Shown here in pieces: positions 53,201 through 61,300 of a stretch of DNA of 64,000 nucleotides. The notes under the pieces are model-generated. The model searched no databases and had not been told where the DNA came from. It was given only the letters and a program-made list of their open reading frames with translations. The translations under genes were made by a program, and so were the position numbers. The stretch is taken from the NCBI RefSeq assembly GCF_019209935.1, contig NZ_JAHUTN010000012.1, forward strand, positions 1 to 64,000, in the 5' to 3' direction. The stretch is from Corynebacterium sp. TAE3-ERU16. GTDB taxonomy: Bacteria; Actinomycetota; Actinomycetes; Mycobacteriales; Mycobacteriaceae. Each line of letters starts with the position of its first letter. Position 1 is the stretch's first letter.

Positions 53201-53207
53201 AGACCGC

Positions 53208-53213
53208 ATTGTA
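53208..53213 (-). promoter_or_regulatory. -10 box deciding the pheA start
   Basis: On the minus strand TACAAT is followed by GCGGTCT and ATG at 53200. The alternative upstream ATG at 53209 overlaps this box. Confidence 0.6.
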
Positions 53214-53246
53214 GCTGCCCACCCTCATTCGCCCACCCTCACGGGG

Positions 53247-53252
53247 TAACCT
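53247..53252 (+). promoter_or_regulatory. Leaderless-type -10 box of the amidase gene
   Basis: TAACCT lies 7 bases before ATG 53260. It is back-to-back with the pheA promoter within a 59-base gap. Confidence 0.5.
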
Positions 53253-53259
53253 GCTCTGC

Positions 53260-54498
53260 ATGGTCAACGGCTCCCTAGTCCCGCTCGCAGATCGGCTTCA
53301 CGCCGCTTCCGGGGATCTCCCGGAAACCGTGAAGAAGCGCCTCTCCGACATCACCGAGCGCGCTGCGTCTACCCACGGATTCGTCTCCGTTGATCCTGAT
53401 CTAGCTCTACGGCGTGCCCGTTTCCTCGATTCGGTTCCCACAGACCGACGGGGAAGGCTCCATGGTCTGATGCTTCCGATCAAGGATCTCATGCCCGTCG
53501 CCGGGTTGCCATGTTCCTACGGTTCCGTCACACGGACGGAACCGTCCCCCGAAACGGACCCATGGGCCGCCCAGCTCCTCATGTCGGGCATCATCATTCC
53601 GGGCAAGACCCAGACCTCCGAGATGGGTATGACAGCGTACTGCGAACCGGTGGGGATGCCTGCTGTGGCGAATCCTCTGTGGCCGGGGCGGACACCGGGC
53701 GGTTCCTCGGGAGGCGCGGCCGCGGCAGTGGCGCTCGGTCTTGTGGATGTCGCCCACGCCTCTGACGGCGGAGGCTCGATCCGGGTACCCGCGGCCGCAA
53801 CGGGCACCGTGGGAGTGAAACCCCCGCACAACAGTTCCGGTGGTTCCCCCACCGCGCAAGGGTTCATAACCCGCTCGGTCGCGGACGCGGCATTCGTGTT
53901 CGGGGTTTCTCCGGTGAGACGCTCCCTGCGGATCGGTGTGCTGGTGGAACCACTGCACGGTGACGGATCGGTCAGTCCGGTGATGGTGTCGTCCGTGTTC
54001 TCGGTGGCTGATCGTCTGTCTGATCTGGGACACCGGATCCGGGAGGTGTCCCGCCCGTACGGTGGGCGACCCTTCGCGGCTTTCGGCGACGTGCTGGCCT
54101 CACGCTCCATTCACATTCCCGGGCCTGCGAGCGACATCATCGAGTGGCTGCGGGAACGTGGATCCGCACTGCCCGAGGCCCGGCGCGCGGAGGCCGTCGC
54201 CGATTTCGATGCCGTTCTACAGACGATCCTGTCCGCGTGGGACATCGACGTTCTCCTGACGCCGACGCTGGCTCACGATCCTCCGGAGATCGGCCATTTC
54301 TCCCGGCTGGAACCGCCGGAGGATTTCGCGGCGCAGACCCGCTGGACCCCGTGGGCGACATTGTTCAACATGACCGGGGGCGCGGCGGTGAGCGTACCGG
54401 TTGCGGTGGCCGGCCGCCCTCCCGTGGGCATGCATCTCGGGTCCGTACGTGCGTCCTTCGGTGAATTGCTCGGTGTGGCCTCCCAGGTGCATCCGTGA
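53260..54498 (+). CDS. Amidase-signature-family enzyme
   Basis: A 412-residue amide hydrolase of the amidase signature family. The Ser-cisSer-Lys triad is visible: Lys in LPIKDLMP (about residue 75), the cis-Ser in the Gly/Ser-rich GRTPGGSSGGAAAA, and the nucleophile in SDGGGSIRVPAAATGTVG. The protein is shorter than GatA (about 480), and gatB/gatC are absent nearby, so a general amidase acting on small or peptide amides is more likely than a tRNA amidotransferase subunit. The stop overlaps the next gene's start. Confidence 0.88.
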   Translation: MVNGSLVPLADRLHAASGDLPETVKKRLSDITERAASTHGFVSVDPDLALRRARFLDSVPTDRRGRLHGLMLPIKDLMPVAGLPCSYGSVTRTEPSPETDPWAAQLLMSGIIIPGKTQTSEMGMTAYCEPVGMPAVANPLWPGRTPGGSSGGAAAAVALGLVDVAHASDGGGSIRVPAAATGTVGVKPPHNSSGGSPTAQGFITRSVADAAFVFGVSPVRRSLRIGVLVEPLHGDGSVSPVMVSSVFSVADRLSDLGHRIREVSRPYGGRPFAAFGDVLASRSIHIPGPASDIIEWLRERGSALPEARRAEAVADFDAVLQTILSAWDIDVLLTPTLAHDPPEIGHFSRLEPPEDFAAQTRWTPWATLFNMTGGAAVSVPVAVAGRPPVGMHLGSVRASFGELLGVASQVHP

Positions 54499-55259
54499 TG
54501 ACGCCAACACCTGACGCCCGGATGACGGCGCCCCGAATCCGCATGGAGATCGGTGTCGTGCTGCTGGTCACCTTCGGCATGGCGGGTGTGCGCTCGGCGC
54601 TCCGGCTGATCGATGCGGTCCTGGCACCGGAACCGTTGAATGCACAGAAGGTCACCCTGAATGCGCCGAAGGCCGGTGTGCACTGGCTGGATCTGGCGCT
54701 GCAGCTGTGCTCGGCGTCCGTCCTCACAGGTTGGGGTCTGCTGGTGATCTTCCTGCTGTCCGGATCCGGTGTGCGGATGCCCGGACTGCGGGGTGGTGAC
54801 TGGCTGCGGGGTGCCGGCTTGGCTGCGTTGATCGGCGTTCCTGGACTGGTCTTCTACCTGACGGCGTTGCACCTGGGGCTCAGCAGGCAGGTGATACCCA
54901 CGACGCTGGATTCGGTGTGGTGGCAGGCTCCCGTGCTGCTCCTGTGGTCCTTCGCCAACGCATTCGCTGAGGAAACCGTTGTGGTGCTCTGGCTGATGAC
55001 CAGACTCCGCCAGCTCGGCTGGTCCACACCTGCGGTCATCGCCTCTTCCGCGCTCCTGCGCGGAAGTTACCATCTCTACCAGGGGTTTTCCGCAGGCCTG
55101 GGGAACATTCTGATGGGGCTCGTGTTCGCCTGGTTGTACACCCGGACCCGGCGCGTGTGGCCGCTCATCGTGGCGCATTTCCTCATTGATGCGGTGGCCT
55201 TCGTCGGCTACAGCACACTTGTTGAGCCACTGGGGTTGGTGGGGCTGTTCAGCTCCTAG
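54495..55259 (+). CDS. CPBP-family intramembrane glutamic protease
   Basis: A 254-residue membrane protein with about seven helices. The Abi/CPBP motifs are present in order: EETVVVLWL (paired Glu), an Arg/His segment LLRGSYHLYQG, and HFLIDAVAF. The family includes CAAX-type proteases and bacteriocin-immunity proteins; the substrate is unknown. GTG 54495 or ATG 54498 starts the gene, overlapping the amidase stop, so the pair is translationally coupled. Confidence 0.87.
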   Translation: MMTPTPDARMTAPRIRMEIGVVLLVTFGMAGVRSALRLIDAVLAPEPLNAQKVTLNAPKAGVHWLDLALQLCSASVLTGWGLLVIFLLSGSGVRMPGLRGGDWLRGAGLAALIGVPGLVFYLTALHLGLSRQVIPTTLDSVWWQAPVLLLWSFANAFAEETVVVLWLMTRLRQLGWSTPAVIASSALLRGSYHLYQGFSAGLGNILMGLVFAWLYTRTRRVWPLIVAHFLIDAVAFVGYSTLVEPLGLVGLFSS

Positions 55260-55266
55260 TCTCCGC

Positions 55267-55272
55267 TAGGGT
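55267..55272 (+). promoter_or_regulatory. Leaderless-type -10 box of the LCP gene
   Basis: TAGGGT followed by 7 bases and ATG 55280. The same bases (AGGGTGG) could alternatively act as a weak ribosome site for a message reading through from the CPBP gene. Confidence 0.4.
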
Positions 55273-55279
55273 GGTTTGC

Positions 55280-56641
55280 ATGGATTCTCGAGGCCCGTCC
55301 CAGCATGGTGATCTCCCGGACGACATCGCCCGCGACAGTCGGGGCAGGCCCATCCTTGACAGATTCGGGCGGCCCGTCCGGCGACGCGGTCCCGGCGGTT
55401 CTTCCCGCCCGCGACCGGAGGCCGGAAGACACGCGCACGGGGAGCGGTCCCCCCGCGAACGACTTCAGGATCGTCCGGTCCGGTCACCCCGTGGGGACAC
55501 CGGGGTGACCCGCTACACGCCACGACCGCAGGAACGTCCCCCGTACTCGCGATCGACGCCGCCCCCGGAGCGTCCCATCCAATACCGCCCGGAGGCCCGG
55601 CCGGTCCCGGCCTATCGTCGTGAGAGCCCGGTTCCACCACCGAAGCAGCCCCCGGTGCACCCGGAGCGGCGCGGAGGCGGCAGGCGGGACTACTCCCCGG
55701 AGCCGCGTTCCCGCCGGCCGCGACGCCGACGCGGGCGTGGCTGCGGCATGGGGTGCATGACGCCGTTCCTGCTCGCTATCGGGATAGTGCTCACCCTGAC
55801 CGTCGTCATCGGCCTGTGGGCCGACGCGAAACTGAACCGCGTCGAGGCGACCCCCACGCAACAGGTGGCGAACACCGCGGGCACGAACTGGCTGCTGGTC
55901 GGCTCGGATTCGCGGCAGGGGCTCACCCAGGAGGAGATCGACACCCTCGGCACGGGTGGGGACATCGGGGTGGGGCGCACGGACACGATCATGCTGCTGC
56001 ACTACGGCCGCGGATCGAAGCCGACGCTCGTCTCCATTCCCCGTGACTCCTATGTCAACGTCCCGGGATACGGGATGAACAAGATCAACTCGGCATTCAC
56101 GTTCGGTGGCCCGCAGCTGCTCACGGAGACCGTCGAGCAGGCCACCGGACTCCGGATCGACCACTACGCGGAGATCGGCTTCGGTGGTTTCGCCGGTCTG
56201 GTCGATGCGGTGGGCGGTGTGGAGATGTGCGTGACCGAGGCCATCAACGATCCGTTGGCGAACATCGATCTGCCCGCGGGGTGCCAGAAACTGAATGGTC
56301 CCGATGCTCTCGGGTATGTCCGTAGCCGAGCCTTCGAGATGGGCGACCTGGACCGGGTGTCCCACCAGCGGGAGTTCCTCTCCGCGCTGATGGAGAAGGC
56401 CACCGATCCGACGACGCTGCTCAACCCGTTCCGTCTGGGCCCGTTGATCGGTCGCGCGAGCGGCACGTTCACGGTGGGCACCGGTGACCACATCTGGAAC
56501 CTGGCCCGTCTGGCCCTGGCCATGCGCTCGGGTGTCGTCACAGAGACCGTCCCGGTCGGGGGCTTCCAGGACACCGCGGTGGGCAATGTCGTGCTGTGGG
56601 ATGACGCCGCCGCCCGATCCCTGTTCGATTCCCTGCGGTGA
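55280..56641 (+). CDS. lcpB: LytR-CpsA-Psr family glycopolymer transferase
   Basis: A 453-residue membrane enzyme that attaches lipid-linked glycopolymers to peptidoglycan; in corynebacteria LCP proteins ligate arabinogalactan. A long Arg/Pro-rich cytoplasmic tail (1-155) leads into one membrane helix (about 162-184). The LCP domain follows, with WLLVGSDSRQG, GRTDTIMLLHYG, VSIPRDSYVNVPGYGMNKIN and GYVRSRAFEMGDLDRVSHQR, which hold the conserved Asp and Arg residues. It is 2-3 kb from the polysaccharide island, so it could also handle that polymer, but it belongs to the conserved core region. The b-type name rests on synteny. Confidence 0.88.
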   Translation: MDSRGPSQHGDLPDDIARDSRGRPILDRFGRPVRRRGPGGSSRPRPEAGRHAHGERSPRERLQDRPVRSPRGDTGVTRYTPRPQERPPYSRSTPPPERPIQYRPEARPVPAYRRESPVPPPKQPPVHPERRGGGRRDYSPEPRSRRPRRRRGRGCGMGCMTPFLLAIGIVLTLTVVIGLWADAKLNRVEATPTQQVANTAGTNWLLVGSDSRQGLTQEEIDTLGTGGDIGVGRTDTIMLLHYGRGSKPTLVSIPRDSYVNVPGYGMNKINSAFTFGGPQLLTETVEQATGLRIDHYAEIGFGGFAGLVDAVGGVEMCVTEAINDPLANIDLPAGCQKLNGPDALGYVRSRAFEMGDLDRVSHQREFLSALMEKATDPTTLLNPFRLGPLIGRASGTFTVGTGDHIWNLARLALAMRSGVVTETVPVGGFQDTAVGNVVLWDDAAARSLFDSLR

Positions 56642-56660
56642 ATCGGCAGGGGTAGCGAAG

Positions 56661-56706
56661 GAGAGAGGGCCCGGTCACCGGTGAAACGGTGACCGGGCCC
56701 TCTCTC
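56661..56706. terminator. Perfect 20-bp bidirectional terminator
   Basis: The arms 56661-56680 (GAGAGAGGGCCCGGTCACCG) and 56687-56706 are exact reverse complements with a six-base loop GTGAAA. It lies between the convergent LCP and DUF5926 genes. Confidence 0.85.
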
Positions 56707-56723
56707 ATGTCTCCCGGATACCG

Positions 56724-57641
56724 CTACCGGATGGTGACCTGGCGGGACTTGATGTTGTCGAGCTGCTTGCGCTCGTCGGCGGTGAGCTCGGCGTCGTTGC
56801 CCAGCTCCCGGTTGATCTTCTTGTCCAGCGCCTCGAGCGGGGAGATGAACTCGGCCGGGGCCGTTTCCCGGGGGAGGTCGAACACCGGCACGGCGATACC
56901 GTGGGTGCGGAACACGCCGGCGAACCTGGTTCCCTCGCCGAGGGTCAGCTCGCCGGCGGCGGCGATGCGGGCGAGGGCGGAGATGAGCTTGTCCTCGTTC
57001 TCGGTGCGGATCCACCGGACATGGGCCTTCTCGCCCGGGTCGATCCACCAGACGGTGCCCTCGATGTCCGCGGTGATCTCCTCGGAGGGCATGACCGCGG
57101 CGTTGGCCTGCTCGATGCCCTGCTTGAGGCGCGGATCGAGGGCACTCCCCTCGGCGAGCCACCAGTCGAAGGTGTCGTGTGCGGTCGGGGTCAGGGTGGC
57201 GGCGGAATCGATCAGTTCCTTGAGGTCGGGCTGGTTGCCGTCCGCGGCGGTCGACTCGAGGGTCTGTCCGCTCTCCGCGCCCTTCACCCAGTTGATCGCG
57301 TAGGCGAGGTCCCGCCCGGGGTTGTGACTGTGGGCCTGAACCTGGAGCGCGACGAGGCGCTCGGTCCCGCCGTCCGGGTTCTCGCGGACGACGGCGGCGA
57401 CAGCGCCGGGCAGGACGGTGCAGAGGGTGACGGGCTCATCGAGTCCGGTCACCGTGAGTTCAGCGGTAGCGGAGGGAACGAATTCCTGCAGGGCCACCAG
57501 GTCCGCTTCCATGGCGAGACCGTCGTAGGGACGGGGGTCCCGGTCGAGTGCGGCGCGTTCGGCGGCGCGGGCGGCGAGCTTCGCCTGGCGGCGGCTCATG
57601 CCCTCGGGCAGATTTTCATTCTTCTTCTTCTTTTTGGCCAT
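56724..57641 (-). CDS. DUF5926-type protein
   Basis: A 305-residue soluble protein starting with the very basic MAKKKKKNENLPEGMSRRQA and followed by AARAAERAALDRDPRPYDGL, as in the actinobacterial DUF5926 family. The rest is acidic, without membrane segments or recognisable catalytic motifs (the nearest landmark is WWIDPGEKAHVRWI). Function unknown. ATG 57641 lies 6 bases after TATCTT, suggesting a leaderless transcript. An in-frame upstream extension to 57914 would overlap the next gene and is rejected. Confidence 0.82.
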   Translation of the reverse strand: MAKKKKKNENLPEGMSRRQAKLAARAAERAALDRDPRPYDGLAMEADLVALQEFVPSATAELTVTGLDEPVTLCTVLPGAVAAVVRENPDGGTERLVALQVQAHSHNPGRDLAYAINWVKGAESGQTLESTAADGNQPDLKELIDSAATLTPTAHDTFDWWLAEGSALDPRLKQGIEQANAAVMPSEEITADIEGTVWWIDPGEKAHVRWIRTENEDKLISALARIAAAGELTLGEGTRFAGVFRTHGIAVPVFDLPRETAPAEFISPLEALDKKINRELGNDAELTADERKQLDNIKSRQVTIR

Positions 57642-57676
57642 GCCTTGAAGATACCCGCAGGGACCTGCTCCGGGTG

Positions 57677-58429
57677 CTACCGCCCGAGTACCCGCCGTGC
57701 TGTGCCGGGCCGGTTGGTGGCCATCCACCGCACACCGTGGTCCGCGGCCCATGCCATGTCGGCCGGGTCGTCCACTGTCCACATGTAACCGGGAAGTCCG
57801 CGGTACCCGATCCGGGAGGAGTTCTCTCTCGCCCTGCCCACGGAGATGCCCCAGCCGGATACCGCGCCACGGGCGTCCACCACCGGATCGTAGACGGGGC
57901 ATCTGTCCCGACACAGGTGGATCCTCGGGACGGCAGGGGCGAGCTGGCGCATCCGCAGAATGGACAGCGCGGAGAAGGAGATGATCCGGATTCGGGGGTC
58001 ATCGAGTAGTCCGAAGTATCTCAGCCGCAGCGTGACCTGTTCCTCCAGTTCGCGGCCGAAGCGGAGGGGATGCTTGGTCTCGATGAACAGTTCGCGGCCC
58101 GGGTACGCGGAGATGAGCTCCAGGAGGTCGTCGAGCCGGAGGGGTGGTTGCGGGTCGACCGGGGTGCCGAAGTTGAGACGGCTCAGTTCCGCGAGGCTCA
58201 GGGCGGATACGCGGCCCGATCCGTCACTCACGCGGTTCACCACGGGATCGTGGATGCACATGACGGTCCCGCAGGAACTGAGACGCACGTCACATTCGAC
58301 GCCGTCCGCGCCGAGTTCGAGCGCGGACTCGAACGCGGGCATCGTCATCTCCGGGTGGTTCTCGCAGTCACCGCGGTGCGCGATGATCCTTGTTCCGGGT
58401 GCTGGTGCTTCATCGGTCACGGGTTCCAT
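57677..58429 (-). CDS. Glycerophosphodiester phosphodiesterase
   Basis: Hydrolyses deacylated phospholipids (glycerophosphodiesters) to glycerol-3-phosphate plus alcohol. The 250-residue TIM-barrel enzyme has the catalytic IIAHRGDCENHPEMTMPAF (His-Arg and Glu), the metal-binding DGVECDVRLSSCGTVMCIHDP, and ETKHP on the next strand. No signal peptide is seen, so the enzyme is cytoplasmic. The ATG has a GGAG site. It lies 35 bases upstream of the DUF5926 gene on the same strand, though that gene may have its own promoter. Confidence 0.92.
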   Translation of the reverse strand: MEPVTDEAPAPGTRIIAHRGDCENHPEMTMPAFESALELGADGVECDVRLSSCGTVMCIHDPVVNRVSDGSGRVSALSLAELSRLNFGTPVDPQPPLRLDDLLELISAYPGRELFIETKHPLRFGRELEEQVTLRLRYFGLLDDPRIRIISFSALSILRMRQLAPAVPRIHLCRDRCPVYDPVVDARGAVSGWGISVGRARENSSRIGYRGLPGYMWTVDDPADMAWAADHGVRWMATNRPGTARRVLGR

Positions 58430-58594
58430 TGTCCCACTCCGGGCCCTTGCCGGTCATGATCGGTGTGCATCCACACGCCGACGGCGGGACGGGCGCCGTC
58501 ACTGACCGTGCGCCCGCCCCGCCGTACAACTGCGTGCCGCGTGGAACTACCACCTCTCCTGGCCGGGAGCGATCTCCCCGGGTCCTGCTACTTC

Positions 58595-59554
58595 CTACTT
58601 CTCCTCGGTCGGGAAGAACTTCTCCTGGATCTCCCGGAGGGTGTTGGCCGATTGCTTGAAACGGTCCATCTCGTGCTCGGTGAGCTCCAGCTCGACGACG
58701 CGGCGGATACCGCGACGGTTCACGATCGCCGGGGTACCGATGTAGATGTTCTCCTCGCCGTACTCACCGCGCAGCAGTGCGGAGACCGGGACGGCGACGT
58801 CCTGGTTCTGGAGGATGGCACGGCTGATTCGGGCGAGCCCCATGCCGATGCCGTAGGAGGTGGATCCCTTGGCGTCGATGATCTTGTAGGCCATGTCGCG
58901 GGTCTCCTCGAAGATCCGCTCCAGCTTGGGCTCGAGTTCCGGGTCCTTCTCCAGCTGCTTGCGCATGGACACACCGGCGATCGTCGCCGAGGAGAGGACG
59001 GGCAGCTCGGTGTCGCCGTGCTCACCGATGATGTACGAGTGCACGGAGGTCGGTGCGACCTCGTACATCTCGCCCAGCATGTAGCGGAAGCGGGCGGAGT
59101 CGAGGACGGTGCCGGAGCCGATGACGCGGTGGGCGGGCAGCCCGGAGTCCTTCCAGCAGGCGTAGGTGAGGATGTCCACCGGGTTGGAGGCCACCAGGAA
59201 GATACCGTCGAAACCACTGGCCATGACGTCATCGACAATGGACTTCATGATCTTCATGTTCTTGTCGACCAGCTGGAGGCGGGTCTCGCCCGGCTTCTGG
59301 GCGGCACCGGCGCAGATGACGACCATGGCGGCGTCCTCGCAGTCCGCGTAGGTGCCCTTGGTGACCTTCGTCCGGGAGGGAGCCCAGACGACACCGTGGT
59401 TGAGGTCCATGACGTTGCCCTCGAGCTTCTTCTCATCGATGTCGATGATGGCGAGGTGGTCACAGATTCCCTGGTTGATGAGAGCGAAAGCGTAGGCGAC
59501 CCCGACATCGCCGGCGCCGATGAGAACAATCTTGTTTCCGACACTGACCTTCAT
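58595..59554 (-). CDS. ldh: L-lactate dehydrogenase
   Basis: Reduces pyruvate to L-lactate with NADH under oxygen limitation. The 319 residues begin [18 protein letters not shown] (NAD motif). The substrate Arg is in the [10 protein letters not shown] loop, Asp/Arg in DSARFRYML, and the catalytic His in [19 protein letters not shown] is also typical. ATG 59554 has an upstream GGAGAAGG site. The gap to 59751 contains a TGAGG-N8-CCTCA palindrome overlapping a TAGATT -10-like box, a candidate regulatory site. Confidence 0.95.
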   Translation of the reverse strand: MKVSVGNKIVLIGAGDVGVAYAFALINQGICDHLAIIDIDEKKLEGNVMDLNHGVVWAPSRTKVTKGTYADCEDAAMVVICAGAAQKPGETRLQLVDKNMKIMKSIVDDVMASGFDGIFLVASNPVDILTYACWKDSGLPAHRVIGSGTVLDSARFRYMLGEMYEVAPTSVHSYIIGEHGDTELPVLSSATIAGVSMRKQLEKDPELEPKLERIFEETRDMAYKIIDAKGSTSYGIGMGLARISRAILQNQDVAVPVSALLRGEYGEENIYIGTPAIVNRRGIRRVVELELTEHEMDRFKQSANTLREIQEKFFPTEEK

Positions 59555-59668
59555 GGATACCTTCTCCCTGCCGGCCCGGTGGAACCGGCTGATGAGCGCC
59601 GACTGAACGACGCAGGACGTTCTTCCACAACCCATGATGCCCGTTTATGTTGCTTCGTGTGGAAAATG

Positions 59669-59686
59669 TGAGGAATCTATCCCTCA
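59669..59686 (-). promoter_or_regulatory. Palindrome over a candidate ldh promoter
   Basis: TGAGG (59669-59673) and CCTCA (59682-59686) flank AATCTATC. On the minus strand this contains TAGATT, a possible -10, about 120 bases before the ldh start. A repressor site (lactate or sugar responsive, as known for ldh in the genus) is inferred. Confidence 0.35.
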
Positions 59687-59750
59687 AACATGCCCGGCCA
59701 TCCCCGTACACTGCGCCATCCCCTGAATCCGGCCCGCTCGCCGTACCCGA

Positions 59751-60347
59751 TCAGGCGTTCATGAGCTCCGGTACATGCCACTTCCACAGCAGCCGCACCG
59801 TCACTTTCCCGTGGTTCGGGGCGGAGGCGGCCAATCCCGCCTCCCGGAGAGCCCCGGTGAGCTCGAGACCGATGTCGGACTCGTCCTCGGCGACACCGAC
59901 GAAGCTGACCGGCAGGCGCCTCCTGCGCAGGAAACTCAGGTCCTGCCATTCGTCGCGGCGGACGAGAACCGCACCGCGACTTTCCGGCGGGATCTCCATC
60001 GCCTTCCAGTTGGTGAACAACCCGGAGACGATCCCCGTCTCCCGCAGCGCGGCGAAGGCCGCGAGCAACCGGTCGGCGTCCGTCGTCTGGTCCACCCACG
60101 GACGGGCGGTACGTTCGCAGTTTCCCCAGACGTGCCGCGCGAGCTCCTCGGAGACGTCGGTTACCGAACCACGGGCGTCGCGGCAGTCGAGCCGGGAGTT
60201 CAGGAGCTGCTCGACGAGATGCTCGGTGGCGTCATCCAGCTCGACTATGGCCCCGTTGAGGATGCGCTGCCCCAATTCGTCGAGGACATCATCGATCTCC
60301 CCGCTGTCGATGAGATGCTGCGCCTTCTCTGTCGTCTGGTCGTTCAC
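59751..60347 (-). CDS. Conserved hypothetical protein, DUF6891-like
   Basis: A 198-residue soluble protein without signal or membrane segments. Its central part (GNCERTARPWVDQTTDADRL, then FAALRETGIVSGLFTNW) resembles DUF6891-type proteins, but I am not certain. It may be a structural or metal-binding protein; no catalytic motif is evident. It is divergent from the HAD gene at 60474 and upstream of ldh on the same strand, 196 bases away. Confidence 0.6.
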   Translation of the reverse strand: MNDQTTEKAQHLIDSGEIDDVLDELGQRILNGAIVELDDATEHLVEQLLNSRLDCRDARGSVTDVSEELARHVWGNCERTARPWVDQTTDADRLLAAFAALRETGIVSGLFTNWKAMEIPPESRGAVLVRRDEWQDLSFLRRRRLPVSFVGVAEDESDIGLELTGALREAGLAASAPNHGKVTVRLLWKWHVPELMNA

Positions 60348-60459
60348 GTCGTTGCTTCCTCCAGCTGACTGTCCATGGAATCGGTTCCGGATCGGCCGGG
60401 ACCGGAGCCTGCCGGGCCGCCGCCGCGGGACACCCTACCTGCCGGAACACGGAAACTGC

Positions 60460-60465
60460 TAGCCT
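60460..60465 (+). promoter_or_regulatory. Leaderless-type -10 box of the HAD gene
   Basis: TAGCCT lies 8 bases before the GTG start at 60474; no ribosome site is visible. Confidence 0.4.
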
Positions 60466-60473
60466 GGCGTGGC

Positions 60474-61217
60474 GTGGATTACAAGGCAATCATCTTCGAC
60501 CTCGACGGCACCCTCATCGACCACACCGGCGCAGCGCGGGCGGCCTCTCGGACGTGGGCCCGTGAGCTGGGACTCCGTGGTGATCAGACGGACCGCTGGT
60601 TCGAGATCGAACGGCGTTGGTTCGAAGCCTACGAGCAGGGCACCGTCAGCCATCTGGAGCAGCGTCGCGGACGCACGAGGGAGTTCACCGGCGATCACAC
60701 CCTCACGGACTCCGCGTGTGACGAGCTCTTCGGTCGTTTCCTGTCCCTGTACCGCGATGCGTGGACCGCGTTCCCGGACGCGGAACCCGCACTCCGTCGG
60801 GCACTCGAGACCGGCGCCCGGGTCGCCGTCCTCACCAACAGCGTCGCCGAGATCCAGTCCGAGAAGCTCCGGCGCACCGGCCTCGATCTACCGGGGGTTC
60901 GGCTGCTCGCGTCCGGCGATCTGGGCGTCGCCAAGCCCCGACCGGAGTGCTACCGGAAGGCCCTGGAGCTCCTCGGGGTCGCACCGGGTGAGGCGGTGAT
61001 GATCGGCGACAGCTACGCGAACGATGTCGCCGGACCGAGACGAGCCGGCATGGCGGCGGTCTGGCTGAACCGGGATGACCTCCCTGCGGTGAATGGCGAC
61101 CCGGGGGTTGCGGGCCTCGCCGGTTTTCCGCCCGGGGGAATGACCCCCGAGATCAATCACACGTACGTTGGCAGGTCCTCCACGACCCGCCCGGGCTGCA
61201 CCACCGGCAGAAACTGA
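60474..61217 (+). CDS. HAD hydrolase, phosphoglycolate-phosphatase/YjjG type
   Basis: A 247-residue HAD enzyme. Motif I is FDLDGTLIDH at the very N-terminus, the cap domain is helical (about 15-95), motif II is VLTNSVAEIQ, motif III is near KPRPECYR, and motif IV is MIGDSYANDVAGPRRAGM. This is the beta-phosphoglucomutase/YjjG/PGP layout. The natural substrate is unknown. GTG 60474 is chosen because it opens directly into the core fold; earlier in-frame codons encode Pro/Gly-rich junk. A Gly/Pro-rich tail (about 220-247) is unusual for the family. Confidence 0.85.
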   Translation: MDYKAIIFDLDGTLIDHTGAARAASRTWARELGLRGDQTDRWFEIERRWFEAYEQGTVSHLEQRRGRTREFTGDHTLTDSACDELFGRFLSLYRDAWTAFPDAEPALRRALETGARVAVLTNSVAEIQSEKLRRTGLDLPGVRLLASGDLGVAKPRPECYRKALELLGVAPGEAVMIGDSYANDVAGPRRAGMAAVWLNRDDLPAVNGDPGVAGLAGFPPGGMTPEINHTYVGRSSTTRPGCTTGRN

Positions 61218-61300
61218 CGGGCGATTGGACGCCATGCACCCCACGGAGACGCATCCTCACTACACAGCCATAAATTAGCAATTACCCATGCAGCGGGGCA

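Noticed and set aside
53260..54498. GatA subunit of tRNA amidotransferase
   Set aside because: The protein is about 70 residues too short and gatB/gatC are not nearby.
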